From JBFXEO01 sp050180015 (GTDB taxonomy: Bacteria; Bacteroidota; Bacteroidia; Bacteroidales; Tenuifilaceae), in NCBI GenBank assembly GCA_050180015.1, contig JBFXEO010000150.1, forward strand, positions 1-7,296: 7,296 bases of DNA, written 5' to 3'. The translations under genes and the position numbers were made by a program. Below the pieces are notes generated by a model. That model was not told the origin of the DNA. It saw only the letters and a list, made by a program, of their open reading frames with translations, and made no database searches. Of the stretch, positions 1-5,854 are shown piece by piece. Each line of letters starts with the position of its first letter. The stretch's first letter is position 1.

Positions 1-581
1 CGACTTAACGCTATTTGCTCTAACCTGGAATTCCGTTTTGCAATTTCTCTAAGTGCATAGGCGGCCGCAGTTTGTGTAATACCCGAAATTGTTTCGGAGA
101 TATTGCCAATTATTCCAATGTATGGTTCAACCATGCTGTCTTTAATTTCCGGATCGGAAGCTTTGCGTGCAATTATCAGCAATCCCGCTTTTTGGAACAG
201 TTCATCATCGTCCAAGCACCATTCTATACTCCGCGAAAGGGAGAATTCTGATTTCCAGATAAGGTTGTTGCAAACCTGCTCCACAATTTCGGGGTTGTCA
301 AAGTCGTTTGCCCATTCGTCAATCTGCTGGCCGGTTACCTGCAACGGATCGTCGATTAGTGAGGCCAGTATTTTGCATTCCCTGATTTCCTCGCGGTAGA
401 GCTCAAGTGCAAGTTCGTGATCGCCCTTGTAAGGTTTTGCAATTTGCTGGAGCTCCGGCATGGAAACCCCATAGTTTACTTTATAGATAATTCCCTCACG
501 GCGCATGTTCTCTGCAACCTCACCATTCGCCTGGTGCTTGATAAGGGCCTTAATTTCTAGCACTTTCTCCAAGGTTGTCAT
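1..581 (-). CDS. DNA alkylation repair protein, AlkD-like HEAT-repeat family (3' end cut by window edge)
   Basis: The minus strand from ATG at 579-581 is open to the window edge, giving 193 codons without a stop, so the C-terminus is missing. The translation is helical and HEAT-like. Recognisable stretches are LYREEIRECKILASLIDDP (residues 61-79), the acidic segment DEWANDFDNPEIVEQVC (88-104), WKSEFSLSRSIEWCL (109-123) and LFQKAGLLIIARKASDPE (128-145). This order of Arg-Glu-rich and Trp-containing helices is typical of the DNA_alkylation family (PF08713). AlkD-type members of that family are cytosolic base-excision glycosylases that remove bulky or cationic N-alkylated purines without flipping the base out. 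Bacteroidota also carry shorter relatives of unproven activity, and this one may be such a member; I did not assign the AlkD catalytic Trp and Asp. The next gene upstream ends 281 bases away, so it is probably its own unit. The family call is firm, the enzymatic activity is inferred. Confidence 0.85.
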   Translation of the reverse strand, partial: MTTLEKVLEIKALIKHQANGEVAENMRREGIIYKVNYGVSMPELQQIAKPYKGDHELALELYREEIRECKILASLIDDPLQVTGQQIDEWANDFDNPEIVEQVCNNLIWKSEFSLSRSIEWCLDDDELFQKAGLLIIARKASDPEIKDSMVEPYIGIIGNISETISGITQTAAAYALREIAKRNSRLEQIALS

Positions 582-597
582 AATGCTGAGTTTTTCA

Positions 598-605
598 CAA
601 AAGTA
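598..605 (-). promoter_or_regulatory. Possible -7 element for the DNA alkylation repair gene
   Basis: On the minus strand the sequence TACTTTTG matches the Bacteroidota -7 consensus TAnnTTTG exactly and ends 16 bases before the ATG. The matching -33 element is poor: the best is TTA (627-629) at a spacing of 21 rather than TTG at 19. If used, it would leave a very short leader. The call is tentative. Confidence 0.3.
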
Positions 606-862
606 ATTGTTTTATTAAAAAATGGTTAAGGGCTGTAGGATAAAAGGAACAAATTCAACGGGAAGTGTTCAGCTTTGATTGATGGTGATTGTAACGGTAT
701 TATTCTTGGCTCGATTAGGCTTATTCGATATTTAATTTTTATGTGGGATTTAAAAAACATCATCGATGCCGTTCCATGTACACTTCGAAAAGTTCAATAA
801 GCTAAGCTGAAGGGTCGGAATGGCCATATCTCATTAGTAAAATGGATATTGCTAATAATATG

Positions 863-2167
863 CTAGTATAAAAATCTAGCTGCAACGTAGGCAGTAACTG
901 CCAGTGAACAATATATTGCATAGGTTTTTACCGGCGTGTATTTACTTAAAGAAATATTTAACCGGTAGCGGTTGTAAGCCGAAAGGAGAATCTTTTCTGC
1001 CATATACACAATTACTGTAGCCATTGCAACGCCCTCAATGCCAAATGGGATTAGGAGCATCAAGCTTAATGCAATGTTAAGTAGCATTTCCACAATGGAA
1101 GCTGCTAATGCTACGCCGTTGTGCATTAGCCCCACGGTAACTGTTTGCGGGAAAATGGCTTTACTGGTAACTAGTAATGCGTAGATCATGAAGATGTTGG
1201 CACTGGCACTATACTCTGTGCTAAATATAATTGGGAATAGCGGTTTGCTTAAAAGTATCGCCAAAATTGAAATGGGGAAAAGAAGGTGCATCAAGCTTCT
1301 CGATTTGTTTTTAAGTTCCTGCAACGAGGTTGATATTTGGGATGATTCTCCAAAACCCGCCAGCATACTGTTGCTTAATCCAGCCGTCATTAACGCAACA
1401 AGCGGTATTTCGCGTGCGCCGTAACGGTATATTGCAAATGTTGATGAGCTAAAGTAGGCGGTAATAATTATCTGATCGATATATACCCCGGAAGTGCTAA
1501 TTAGATATTTTAATGCCAGAGGAATGCCCTGTTTTATGTGAGCTCTTAGAAAGCTGAAGTCGAGTTTTACGGCAGAATTTTGAACTACCAGCGTAAGCAG
1601 CCAGATCATTCGGATTATGGAAATAGCAATTAGCCCGTAAACAGAGTATTCTATTTTCGTGTCAACGAGTAGGGGGGCAATAACCAATATAACCTGTAGT
1701 GAGTACGAAATTAACCCGTAAACTACCATGGATCGGAGTTTTCCGGTTAAAAGGTAGATGTACTCTATCAGTAGGGTGGGTGAACTTAAAATCAGGTAAA
1801 CTACCACAAGGTTGAAAAATGGTAGAGCCGAAAACCCGTCCGCTCCCATCAGTAAACTTTTAATGCTGTAAGCAAAAACCCCGGAGATTACGGATAATAG
1901 CATTATCAGTATAAATGCGTTGAAAAGAATGGGATTTTTATCGTTTTTTGCCTTACTCCTTGAGTAAATTGGCAGCAGGGCCTGTATCATCCCGGTTATC
2001 CAGTATCCGGAGAACAGGTTGGTTATGAACAGGAGCTTTTCGTAATGGCCAATTTGGCTTTGGGGTACAGCAATTTTTACCATTGCTATGCTAATGGTAA
2101 TTATCCCCAAAAACCTAATTATTTGATAGGTTTGAAGTGCCGAGGTTTTGTTTAGTTCTACCGTCAA
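863..2167 (-). CDS. Polysaccharide/oligosaccharide flippase, MOP superfamily (Wzx-like)
   Basis: The 434-residue product is almost wholly hydrophobic, with roughly a dozen membrane segments starting near residues 16-34, 45-66 and 80-101 and ending near 415-433. Short charged loops such as SRSKAKNDKNP (69-79) separate them. Length and layout fit Wzx-type flippases (Polysacc_synt families), inner-membrane proteins that move lipid-linked sugar units across the membrane. Specificity cannot be read from sequence. No ATG or GTG precedes the first membrane segment: the frame is open for 17 codons upstream to a TAA near 2219, and the only usable start there is TTG at 2165-2167. An ATG at codon 29 would delete the first helix, so TTG is preferred. 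No Shine-Dalgarno or consensus promoter is clear. No glycosyltransferase or polymerase lies beside it, so it is an orphan here. It is divergent from the tRNA-His gene. Confidence 0.88.
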   Translation of the reverse strand: MTVELNKTSALQTYQIIRFLGIITISIAMVKIAVPQSQIGHYEKLLFITNLFSGYWITGMIQALLPIYSRSKAKNDKNPILFNAFILIMLLSVISGVFAYSIKSLLMGADGFSALPFFNLVVVYLILSSPTLLIEYIYLLTGKLRSMVVYGLISYSLQVILVIAPLLVDTKIEYSVYGLIAISIIRMIWLLTLVVQNSAVKLDFSFLRAHIKQGIPLALKYLISTSGVYIDQIIITAYFSSSTFAIYRYGAREIPLVALMTAGLSNSMLAGFGESSQISTSLQELKNKSRSLMHLLFPISILAILLSKPLFPIIFSTEYSASANIFMIYALLVTSKAIFPQTVTVGLMHNGVALAASIVEMLLNIALSLMLLIPFGIEGVAMATVIVYMAEKILLSAYNRYRLNISLSKYTPVKTYAIYCSLAVTAYVAARFLY

Positions 2168-2256
2168 CTCTGGATTACAATTTGAGGCTAAAGTATAAAA
2201 AACTTGCTTCGCTCCGGATTATTGCCCGAAATCTTAATTTTTGGTGTGATGACTTG

Positions 2257-2286
2257 TTGGGATTTTAGAAAAAACGGTTACCTTTG
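2257..2286 (+). promoter_or_regulatory. Bacteroidota-type promoter of tRNA-His
   Basis: TTG at 2257-2259, a 19-base spacer, and TACCTTTG at 2279-2286 match the primary-sigma consensus of Bacteroidota (TTG, N19, TAnnTTTG) without mismatch. Transcription would begin near 2293, just ahead of the tRNA at 2300. Promoter, tRNA and terminator together make a complete single-gene unit. Confidence 0.85.
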
Positions 2287-2299
2287 CAACCTCTAAACG

Positions 2300-2373
2300 G
2301 TGGATGTAGCTCAGCTGGTTAGAGCACCAGATTGTGGATCTGGGGGCCGTGGGTTCAAGTCCCATCTTCCACC
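2300..2373 (+). tRNA. trnH: tRNA-His (anticodon GTG)
   Basis: The cloverleaf reads as follows: acceptor 2300-2306 with 2366-2372, D-stem GCTC/GAGC (2309-2312 with 2322-2325), anticodon stem CCAGA/TCTGG (2327-2331 with 2339-2343), anticodon GTG at 2334-2336, five-base variable loop, and T-stem 2349-2353 with 2361-2365 around TTCAAGT. A G at 2299 precedes the acceptor and faces C73 (2373), which is the extra G-1:C73 pair that marks tRNA-His for HisRS; this supports the identity independently of the anticodon. The 3' CCA is not fully encoded, since CA follows C73, so it would be added after transcription. The sixth acceptor pair is T2305 opposite T2367, a mismatch. The T-stem has one G-T wobble. 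Confidence 0.96.
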
Positions 2374-2374
2374 C

Positions 2375-2402
2375 AAGCCCGGGGAATGCCCCCGGGCTTT
2401 TT
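2375..2402 (+). terminator. Intrinsic terminator of tRNA-His
   Basis: A perfect 10-bp stem, AAGCCCGGGG (2375-2384) with CCCCGGGCTT (2390-2399), encloses the loop AATGC and runs into a T tract at 2398-2402. It begins one base after the tRNA 3' end region and is very GC-rich, as expected for a strong factor-independent terminator. Confidence 0.92.
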
Positions 2403-2622
2403 GTTTATAGCCATACTAAATAACGGAGTTTTATTTTCAGAGGGACTTGATGTCCCTCCCTGTCGTTATTTTCTATTGCTAACGTATTTGCATTTCACTA
2501 ACACCTGAAGTTATCCCTGAGCCTGCATTTTGTGGAGCTGCAGGTTTAATGATTAATATCATCATAGATAATTTGGCACTTATTAACTGGAGTGATAAAT
2601 TTATCCTATTAACAAGCTGGAT
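2403..2622. other. Non-coding stretch between the tRNA-His terminator and the small ORF
   Basis: I see no convincing gene here. It contains the two-tier inverted repeat at 2419-2470 and a minor 6-bp inverted repeat, CCTGCA (2522-2527) with TGCAGG (2539-2544). It also contains a short open frame from ATG 2549 whose first 18 codons could be the displaced N-terminus of the next ORF. No exact TAnnTTTG promoter element was found on the plus strand. Confidence 0.5.
2419..2470. repeat. Two-tier inverted repeat (stem-loop with distal complementary arms)
   Basis: The inner hairpin is GAGGGAC (2440-2446) with GTCCCTC (2452-2458) around the loop TTGAT. It is flanked by a second exactly complementary pair, AATAACG (2419-2425) with CGTTATT (2464-2470). 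Together they can form two coaxial 7-bp helices separated by an internal loop of 14 and 5 bases. There is no T tract right after the outer helix and the tRNA already has a terminator, so this is not needed to end that transcript. It may be a structured RNA element, a repeat relic or a binding site. The function is unknown. Confidence 0.55.
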
Positions 2623-2862
2623 ATGTATTTCGGTAAAATGCATCATCAGGTTAACATGGTCGGAGAGTTGCTAATGTCAAGTAACCCTTACTGGTTCAAC
2701 AATCAGGTTGTTTTCTTCGATGAGAATAACCGTGATAGGTATCCCAAGGGTTTTTTATCGCTATATGATATCTTTGTTGATCAACTCGATATTAAACTTT
2801 ACGAGGAGCAGCTGGAAGATACCCTCCCAAGTAGTAATGCCTGTTTTTACTTTATGGGTTAG
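2623..2862 (+). CDS. Hypothetical protein, 79 codons; possibly a fragment of a frameshifted gene
   Basis: I do not recognise this protein. The predicted product is soluble and acidic, with aromatic-rich and charged stretches such as NPYWFNNQVVFFDENNRDRY (residues 21-40), and shows no signal peptide, membrane segment or known motif. Its composition looks like real protein rather than a chance frame. A terminator-like hairpin begins 26 bases after the stop. The start is uncertain: the frame opens at a TAA at 2596-2598, there is no Shine-Dalgarno or consensus promoter, and ATG 2623 is only the first Met. A neighbouring frame from ATG 2549 would join it if one T had been lost near 2601. Another frame, reading LLYGLAAIKAGWRIG, would extend it if one T had been lost near 2853. 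It may therefore be a pseudogene, an intact small gene, or a chance ORF. Confidence 0.4.
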   Translation: MYFGKMHHQVNMVGELLMSSNPYWFNNQVVFFDENNRDRYPKGFLSLYDIFVDQLDIKLYEEQLEDTLPSSNACFYFMG

Positions 2863-2887
2863 CAGCTATTAAAGCCGGTTGGAGAAT

Positions 2888-2918
2888 AGGTATCCCTACA
2901 GGAATACCTGATTTTTTT
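2888..2918 (+). terminator. Probable intrinsic terminator after the 79-codon ORF
   Basis: AGGTATCC (2888-2895) pairs with GGAATACCT (2901-2909) with one bulged A and a CTACA loop. Three bases later comes a run of seven T (2912-2918). It stops just before the -33 element of the next promoter, so it would insulate the isochorismatase-like gene from upstream transcription. If the upstream gene is really longer and frameshifted, this hairpin would lie inside old coding sequence. Confidence 0.6.
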
Positions 2919-2921
2919 AAG

Positions 2922-2951
2922 TTGATCGTTGTTGTTATTTCTGTACGTTTG
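2922..2951 (+). promoter_or_regulatory. Bacteroidota-type promoter of the isochorismatase-like gene
   Basis: TTG at 2922-2924, 19 bases, then TACGTTTG at 2944-2951 is an exact match to TTG-N19-TAnnTTTG. Predicted transcription starts near 2958, leaving a leader of about 18 bases before ATG 2976. The TTG at 2922 could be mistaken for an in-frame start codon, but here it serves as the -33 element. Confidence 0.85.
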
Positions 2952-2975
2952 GCCGTTAATGTAAAGTTTAAAAGG

Positions 2976-3560
2976 ATGAAAAAGATACTTGCACTATTTT
3001 TACTGGTAATGGCAGGGTTTGCCGCTAAGGCTATTCCCGATACCTCAAGGGTGGCCCTGCTGGTTATAGATATACAGGATTTCTACTTTGCCGGAGGTAA
3101 ATCGGAACTTGTAGATCCGCTGCCTGCTGCGGAAAATGCTGCAAAGCTGGTAAAACTTTTCCGCGCCAAGGGGTGGCCCGTGATATACGTAAAGCATCAG
3201 TCCAACGAGCAGGAAGGTATTCACGGGAGTGTAAAACCGGCGGAGGGTGAGATGATTTTTACCAAAACCAGCGTAAATTCATTCGTGGGAACACCGCTAT
3301 ACGATTACTTAATGGGGCAGCAAATTTCTAAACTTGCAGTTTGTGGCATGCAAACGCACATGTGCGTTGAGGCTGCCGTCAGGGCTGGTGCCGATTACGG
3401 GTTTAAGGTTACTTTAATTCACGATGCCTGTGCAACAAAAGATTTAAAGTGGGGAAATGATGTTATTCCAGCGCGCGTGGTGCATCTTTCAACGCTTGCT
3501 ACGCTGAGGAGTTATGCAAGAATTGTAAGTACAGAAGATTATTTGAAATCAATAAAATAG
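2976..3560 (+). CDS. Isochorismatase-family cysteine hydrolase with signal peptide
   Basis: The 194-residue product carries the family's signature blocks. ALLVIDIQDFYF (27-38) holds the likely catalytic Asp32, FTKTSVNSFVGTPL (95-108) holds Lys97, and the nucleophile loop CGMQTHMCVEAAVRAG (123-138) holds Cys130. HDACATKD (149-156) is also typical. Family members hydrolyse isochorismate, nicotinamide or other amides and ethers; the actual substrate cannot be told. Residues 1-19 form a classic signal peptide: MKK, a Leu/Val/Phe core, and an AKA box with predicted cleavage after Ala19. The enzyme is therefore probably periplasmic, whereas most relatives are cytosolic. ATG 2976 is chosen because the open frame upstream of it contains the promoter, and because it places MKK at the start of the signal peptide. 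It has its own promoter and is convergent with the NtrC-type regulator. Confidence 0.93.
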   Translation: MKKILALFLLVMAGFAAKAIPDTSRVALLVIDIQDFYFAGGKSELVDPLPAAENAAKLVKLFRAKGWPVIYVKHQSNEQEGIHGSVKPAEGEMIFTKTSVNSFVGTPLYDYLMGQQISKLAVCGMQTHMCVEAAVRAGADYGFKVTLIHDACATKDLKWGNDVIPARVVHLSTLATLRSYARIVSTEDYLKSIK

Positions 3561-3565
3561 AGAAG

Positions 3566-3593
3566 TTCAGACAGGGTTTCAACCTTGCCTGAA
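3566..3593. terminator. Shared hairpin between convergent genes (possible bidirectional terminator)
   Basis: TTCAGACAGGGTT (3566-3578) is nearly complementary to AACCTTGCCTGAA (3581-3593), with one A-C mismatch and one G-T wobble. It sits in the 41-base gap between the stop codons of two convergent genes. T-rich sequence follows on both sides, but neither tract is a strong poly-T, so efficiency is uncertain. Confidence 0.6.
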
Positions 3594-3601
3594 TTAAGTT
3601 T

Positions 3602-4765
3602 CTAAAATGCAGGTACAGCAAATGTTTTAACGTCGCTCGCGGTAATTTCCTTGTCGCAGAGAATTATTAGCCTTTCAATTACGTTTCGCAGCTCACGGAT
3701 ATTCCCTGCCCATTTCAACTTTTTAAGCTCCTCTACGGCATCGGGTTTAATGGTTTTGGGTGGAATACCATACTCCGTGCAAATTAAATCGTTGAAATGT
3801 TCTGAGAGCAGAGGAATATCCTCCAGCCTTTCGTTAAGCGGGGGAACATGGATAATAATTACGCTTAACCTATGGTAGAGGTCTTCGCGGAAATTCCCCA
3901 GCTCAATCTCCTTTGTAAGGTTTTTATTGGTTGCCGCAACTATTCTAACATTTACGTTGATGTCCTTGTCGCTGCCAACCCGGCTGATTTTGTTCTCCTG
4001 CAATGCCCGTAAAACTTTGGCTTGGGCGCTAAGACTCATATCGCCGATTTCATCCAGAAAAAGAGTCCCTCCGTCGGCCTGCTCAAATTTTCCCCTGCGC
4101 TGCTTTATGGCCGAGGTGAATGCCCCTTTTTCATGGCCAAACAGTTCGCTTTCTATTAATTCCGAAGGAATAGCAGCGCAGTTAACCTCCACAAATGGCA
4201 TAGCAGCCCGGGTACTTTTTTCGTGTAACCAGCGCGATACCAATTCTTTTCCTGTGCCGTTGGGGCCGGTGATAAGAACGCGGGCCTCGGTTGGGGCAAC
4301 GCGCTCGATCAGCTCCTTAACCCTGGTTATGGCTGCTGATTCTCCAACAATGTCGAAAGCCCTGTTAACCCTGCGTTTTAAAACTTTTGTTTCCTGAATT
4401 AACGTTGTTTTATCGGTTGCGTTGCGAATGGTTATGAGTAGGCGGTTCAGGTCTAGGGGTTTTTCTATAAAATCGTAAGCCCCCTTTTTTATGGCTTCAA
4501 CAGCAGTATCGATATTACCATGCCCGGAGATCATTATTACCGGAGTATCGCTCGATTGTTCCTGTAGCTTTTCCAATACTTCGATGCCATCCATTTGGGG
4601 CATTTTAATATCGCAGAGCACCGCATCGTACCCGCCATTGCAAAACATTTCGATACCGCACGTACCATTTTCGGCCAGGTCCACGCTATGGCTTTCAAAC
4701 TCAAGTATTTCTTTCAGCGTATTTCTGATTGCCTTATCATCATCAATTACAAGTATTTTAGACAT
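3602..4765 (-). CDS. NtrC-family sigma-54 response regulator lacking the C-terminal DNA-binding domain
   Basis: The 387-residue protein has a receiver domain at 1-120, with acidic pocket Asp8-Asp10, phospho-acceptor Asp52, Ser80 and Lys102. A sigma-54-interaction AAA+ domain follows at about 139-365. Visible there are Walker A GPNGTGKE (167-174), the GAFTSA loop (214-219, usually GAFTGA), Walker B LFLDEIGD (235-242), ATN sensor I (278-280), FREDLYHRL (292-300) and GNIRELRN (354-361). The chain ends at Phe387, about 25 residues after the AAA+ domain, where full-length NtrC/AtoC proteins (about 440-480) carry a Fis-type helix-turn-helix. None is visible. It would be phosphorylated by a histidine kinase not found in this window, and would use ATP hydrolysis to remodel sigma-54 RNA polymerase. 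Without its own DNA-binding domain it may act from solution or with a partner, as reported for FlgR of Helicobacter. Start ATG 4765 gives the standard receiver N-terminus. Confidence 0.93.
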   Translation of the reverse strand: MSKILVIDDDKAIRNTLKEILEFESHSVDLAENGTCGIEMFCNGGYDAVLCDIKMPQMDGIEVLEKLQEQSSDTPVIMISGHGNIDTAVEAIKKGAYDFIEKPLDLNRLLITIRNATDKTTLIQETKVLKRRVNRAFDIVGESAAITRVKELIERVAPTEARVLITGPNGTGKELVSRWLHEKSTRAAMPFVEVNCAAIPSELIESELFGHEKGAFTSAIKQRRGKFEQADGGTLFLDEIGDMSLSAQAKVLRALQENKISRVGSDKDINVNVRIVAATNKNLTKEIELGNFREDLYHRLSVIIIHVPPLNERLEDIPLLSEHFNDLICTEYGIPPKTIKPDAVEELKKLKWAGNIRELRNVIERLIILCDKEITASDVKTFAVPAF

Positions 4766-4852
4766 GGCGGCTAAATATTAATCGTAGTAAAAGTACGGGT
4801 TATTTATATATCAGCGTAAAATTACCCAAAAAACCAAATTAAACAATTGTAT

Positions 4853-5779
4853 TTACTGCCTGCTTTCGGATAATTCGCTTAAGAACCCTTCCTTGAGGGC
4901 GTATTCCGACTGAAACATCGTTTCTGGTTTAAACTGTTCCACCAAATAGTTTACAAAGATTGATGCAAGAACAATTAAATCGACCCGGATGGACTCTAGC
5001 CCTTTTATTTTACGCCGATCTTCGCGTACCGATGTGATAAGGTATTTGTGCAGCTTGGTGTATTCGGCAGCGGGAATTTGCGCCCATGTTCTTTTTGAGA
5101 ATTCTATTTTACCTGCAGATTCCAGGATACTCCTGAATGAATCGAATGAACCAGAGCTCCCAACCAGCTTGGTCGGCTGATATTTTTCCACGGCTTCGGA
5201 TAGCGGTTTTAACTCGTTGGCAATGTGATTTTCTATTGCAGTAATTTGTTCCGGTTTAATTGGATCCGACGGGTTAAAAAGTTGCGTAAGGCGCGATACT
5301 CCCAGGTTAAAGCTGTGTAGCCAGAATACCTCCGTAGCATTTGCGAGAATTATTTCGTTGCTCCCTCCGCCAATATCAACTATTAGGTTGCACTTGCTGC
5401 CCAGGTCAACAGCACTCCTTACCCCTTTGTAGATTAGGGTTGCCTCGCGGATGCCATCAATAATCTCAATTTTTAGCTCAAATCGCCGGTATATCTCATC
5501 AACAAAATCTTTCCCGTTCGAAGCATTGCGTGTAGCCGATGTGGCAAAAGCAAAGTAGCGTTCGGCCGAGAACGATTTTGCTGTTTGCAGGTGTTTTTCA
5601 ATTGCATCAACGCCCCGCTGCCATGCCCCGGGTGTAATTATTCCTTTTGTTAATCCGCCTTCACCCAGCTTTACGGGTAGTTTTTTTTCGTGTAGAATAC
5701 TGTAGCTGCCATTCCCGTTGCTTTGGGCAACCAGTAGGTTGAATGTGTTTGTACCAAGATCAATAATAGCAATATTCAT
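4853..5779 (-). CDS. Ppx/GppA-family phosphatase, short form (exopolyphosphatase or pppGpp phosphatase)
   Basis: The 308-residue product has the ASKHA-fold motifs of Ppx/GppA in order: phosphate-binding DLGTNTFNLLV (7-17), FATSATRNASN (78-88), GIREATLIYKGV (109-120) with the probable catalytic Glu112, and DIGGGSNEI (135-143). The family releases phosphate from polyphosphate chains and/or converts pppGpp to ppGpp in the cytosol; sequence alone does not separate the two. The length corresponds to the two-domain core. The C-terminal HD-like extension found in E. coli Ppx and GppA (about 500 residues) is absent. The start at ATG 5779 puts the first motif at residue 7, as usual. A poly-A stretch but no Shine-Dalgarno precedes it. 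It lies 75 bases after a separate HD-domain gene and 87 bases before the regulator, all on the same strand. Confidence 0.93.
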   Translation of the reverse strand: MNIAIIDLGTNTFNLLVAQSNGNGSYSILHEKKLPVKLGEGGLTKGIITPGAWQRGVDAIEKHLQTAKSFSAERYFAFATSATRNASNGKDFVDEIYRRFELKIEIIDGIREATLIYKGVRSAVDLGSKCNLIVDIGGGSNEIILANATEVFWLHSFNLGVSRLTQLFNPSDPIKPEQITAIENHIANELKPLSEAVEKYQPTKLVGSSGSFDSFRSILESAGKIEFSKRTWAQIPAAEYTKLHKYLITSVREDRRKIKGLESIRVDLIVLASIFVNYLVEQFKPETMFQSEYALKEGFLSELSESRQ

Positions 5780-5804
5780 TTTTTTTGACTTTAGATGCCA
5801 AGTT

Positions 5805-5829
5805 GCATTTATGCTTTGAGCATTATGCT
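5805..5829. promoter_or_regulatory. Paired palindromes / hairpin upstream of the Ppx/GppA gene
   Basis: Two near-identical palindromes lie side by side: GCATTTATGC (5805-5814) and AGCATTATGCT (5819-5829), separated by four bases. They are direct repeats of one another as well as palindromes. On the minus strand the whole element can fold as a hairpin: outer GCAT/ATGC, a small internal loop, inner ATGCT/AGCAT and a CAA loop. It is 25 bases upstream of the Ppx/GppA start codon. It could be a repressor operator, an mRNA leader hairpin or a processing site. No T tract follows, so it is not a typical terminator. Confidence 0.4.
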
Positions 5830-5854
5830 GAAGATATGTCTTTGCTGTAAGTAC

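Noticed and set aside
103..399. 98-codon plus-strand ORF
   Set aside because: It lies wholly inside the DNA alkylation repair frame on the minus strand, and that frame has clear family motifs. The plus-strand frame is low-complexity and Ser-rich, as expected of an antisense shadow.
668..811. 8-bp inverted repeat TTCAGCTT / AAGCTGAA with 128 bases between
   Set aside because: An 8-bp match over a gap this large is expected by chance in a 280-base region, and the arms are too far apart for a convincing hairpin.
2300..2373. tRNA gene as an attachment site for an integrated element
   Set aside because: No integrase and no second copy of the tRNA 3' end is visible in the window, and the intact terminator directly follows the tRNA.
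3927..4397. 156-codon plus-strand ORF opposite the response regulator
   Set aside because: It is antisense to the AAA+ domain, whose motifs are unambiguous. The frame is open only because of codon bias in the real gene.
4788..4795. Candidate -7 element TACTTTTA (minus) ahead of the response regulator
   Set aside because: It has one mismatch in the key TTTG and no TTG at the expected 19-21-base distance, so it is not supportable as a promoter.
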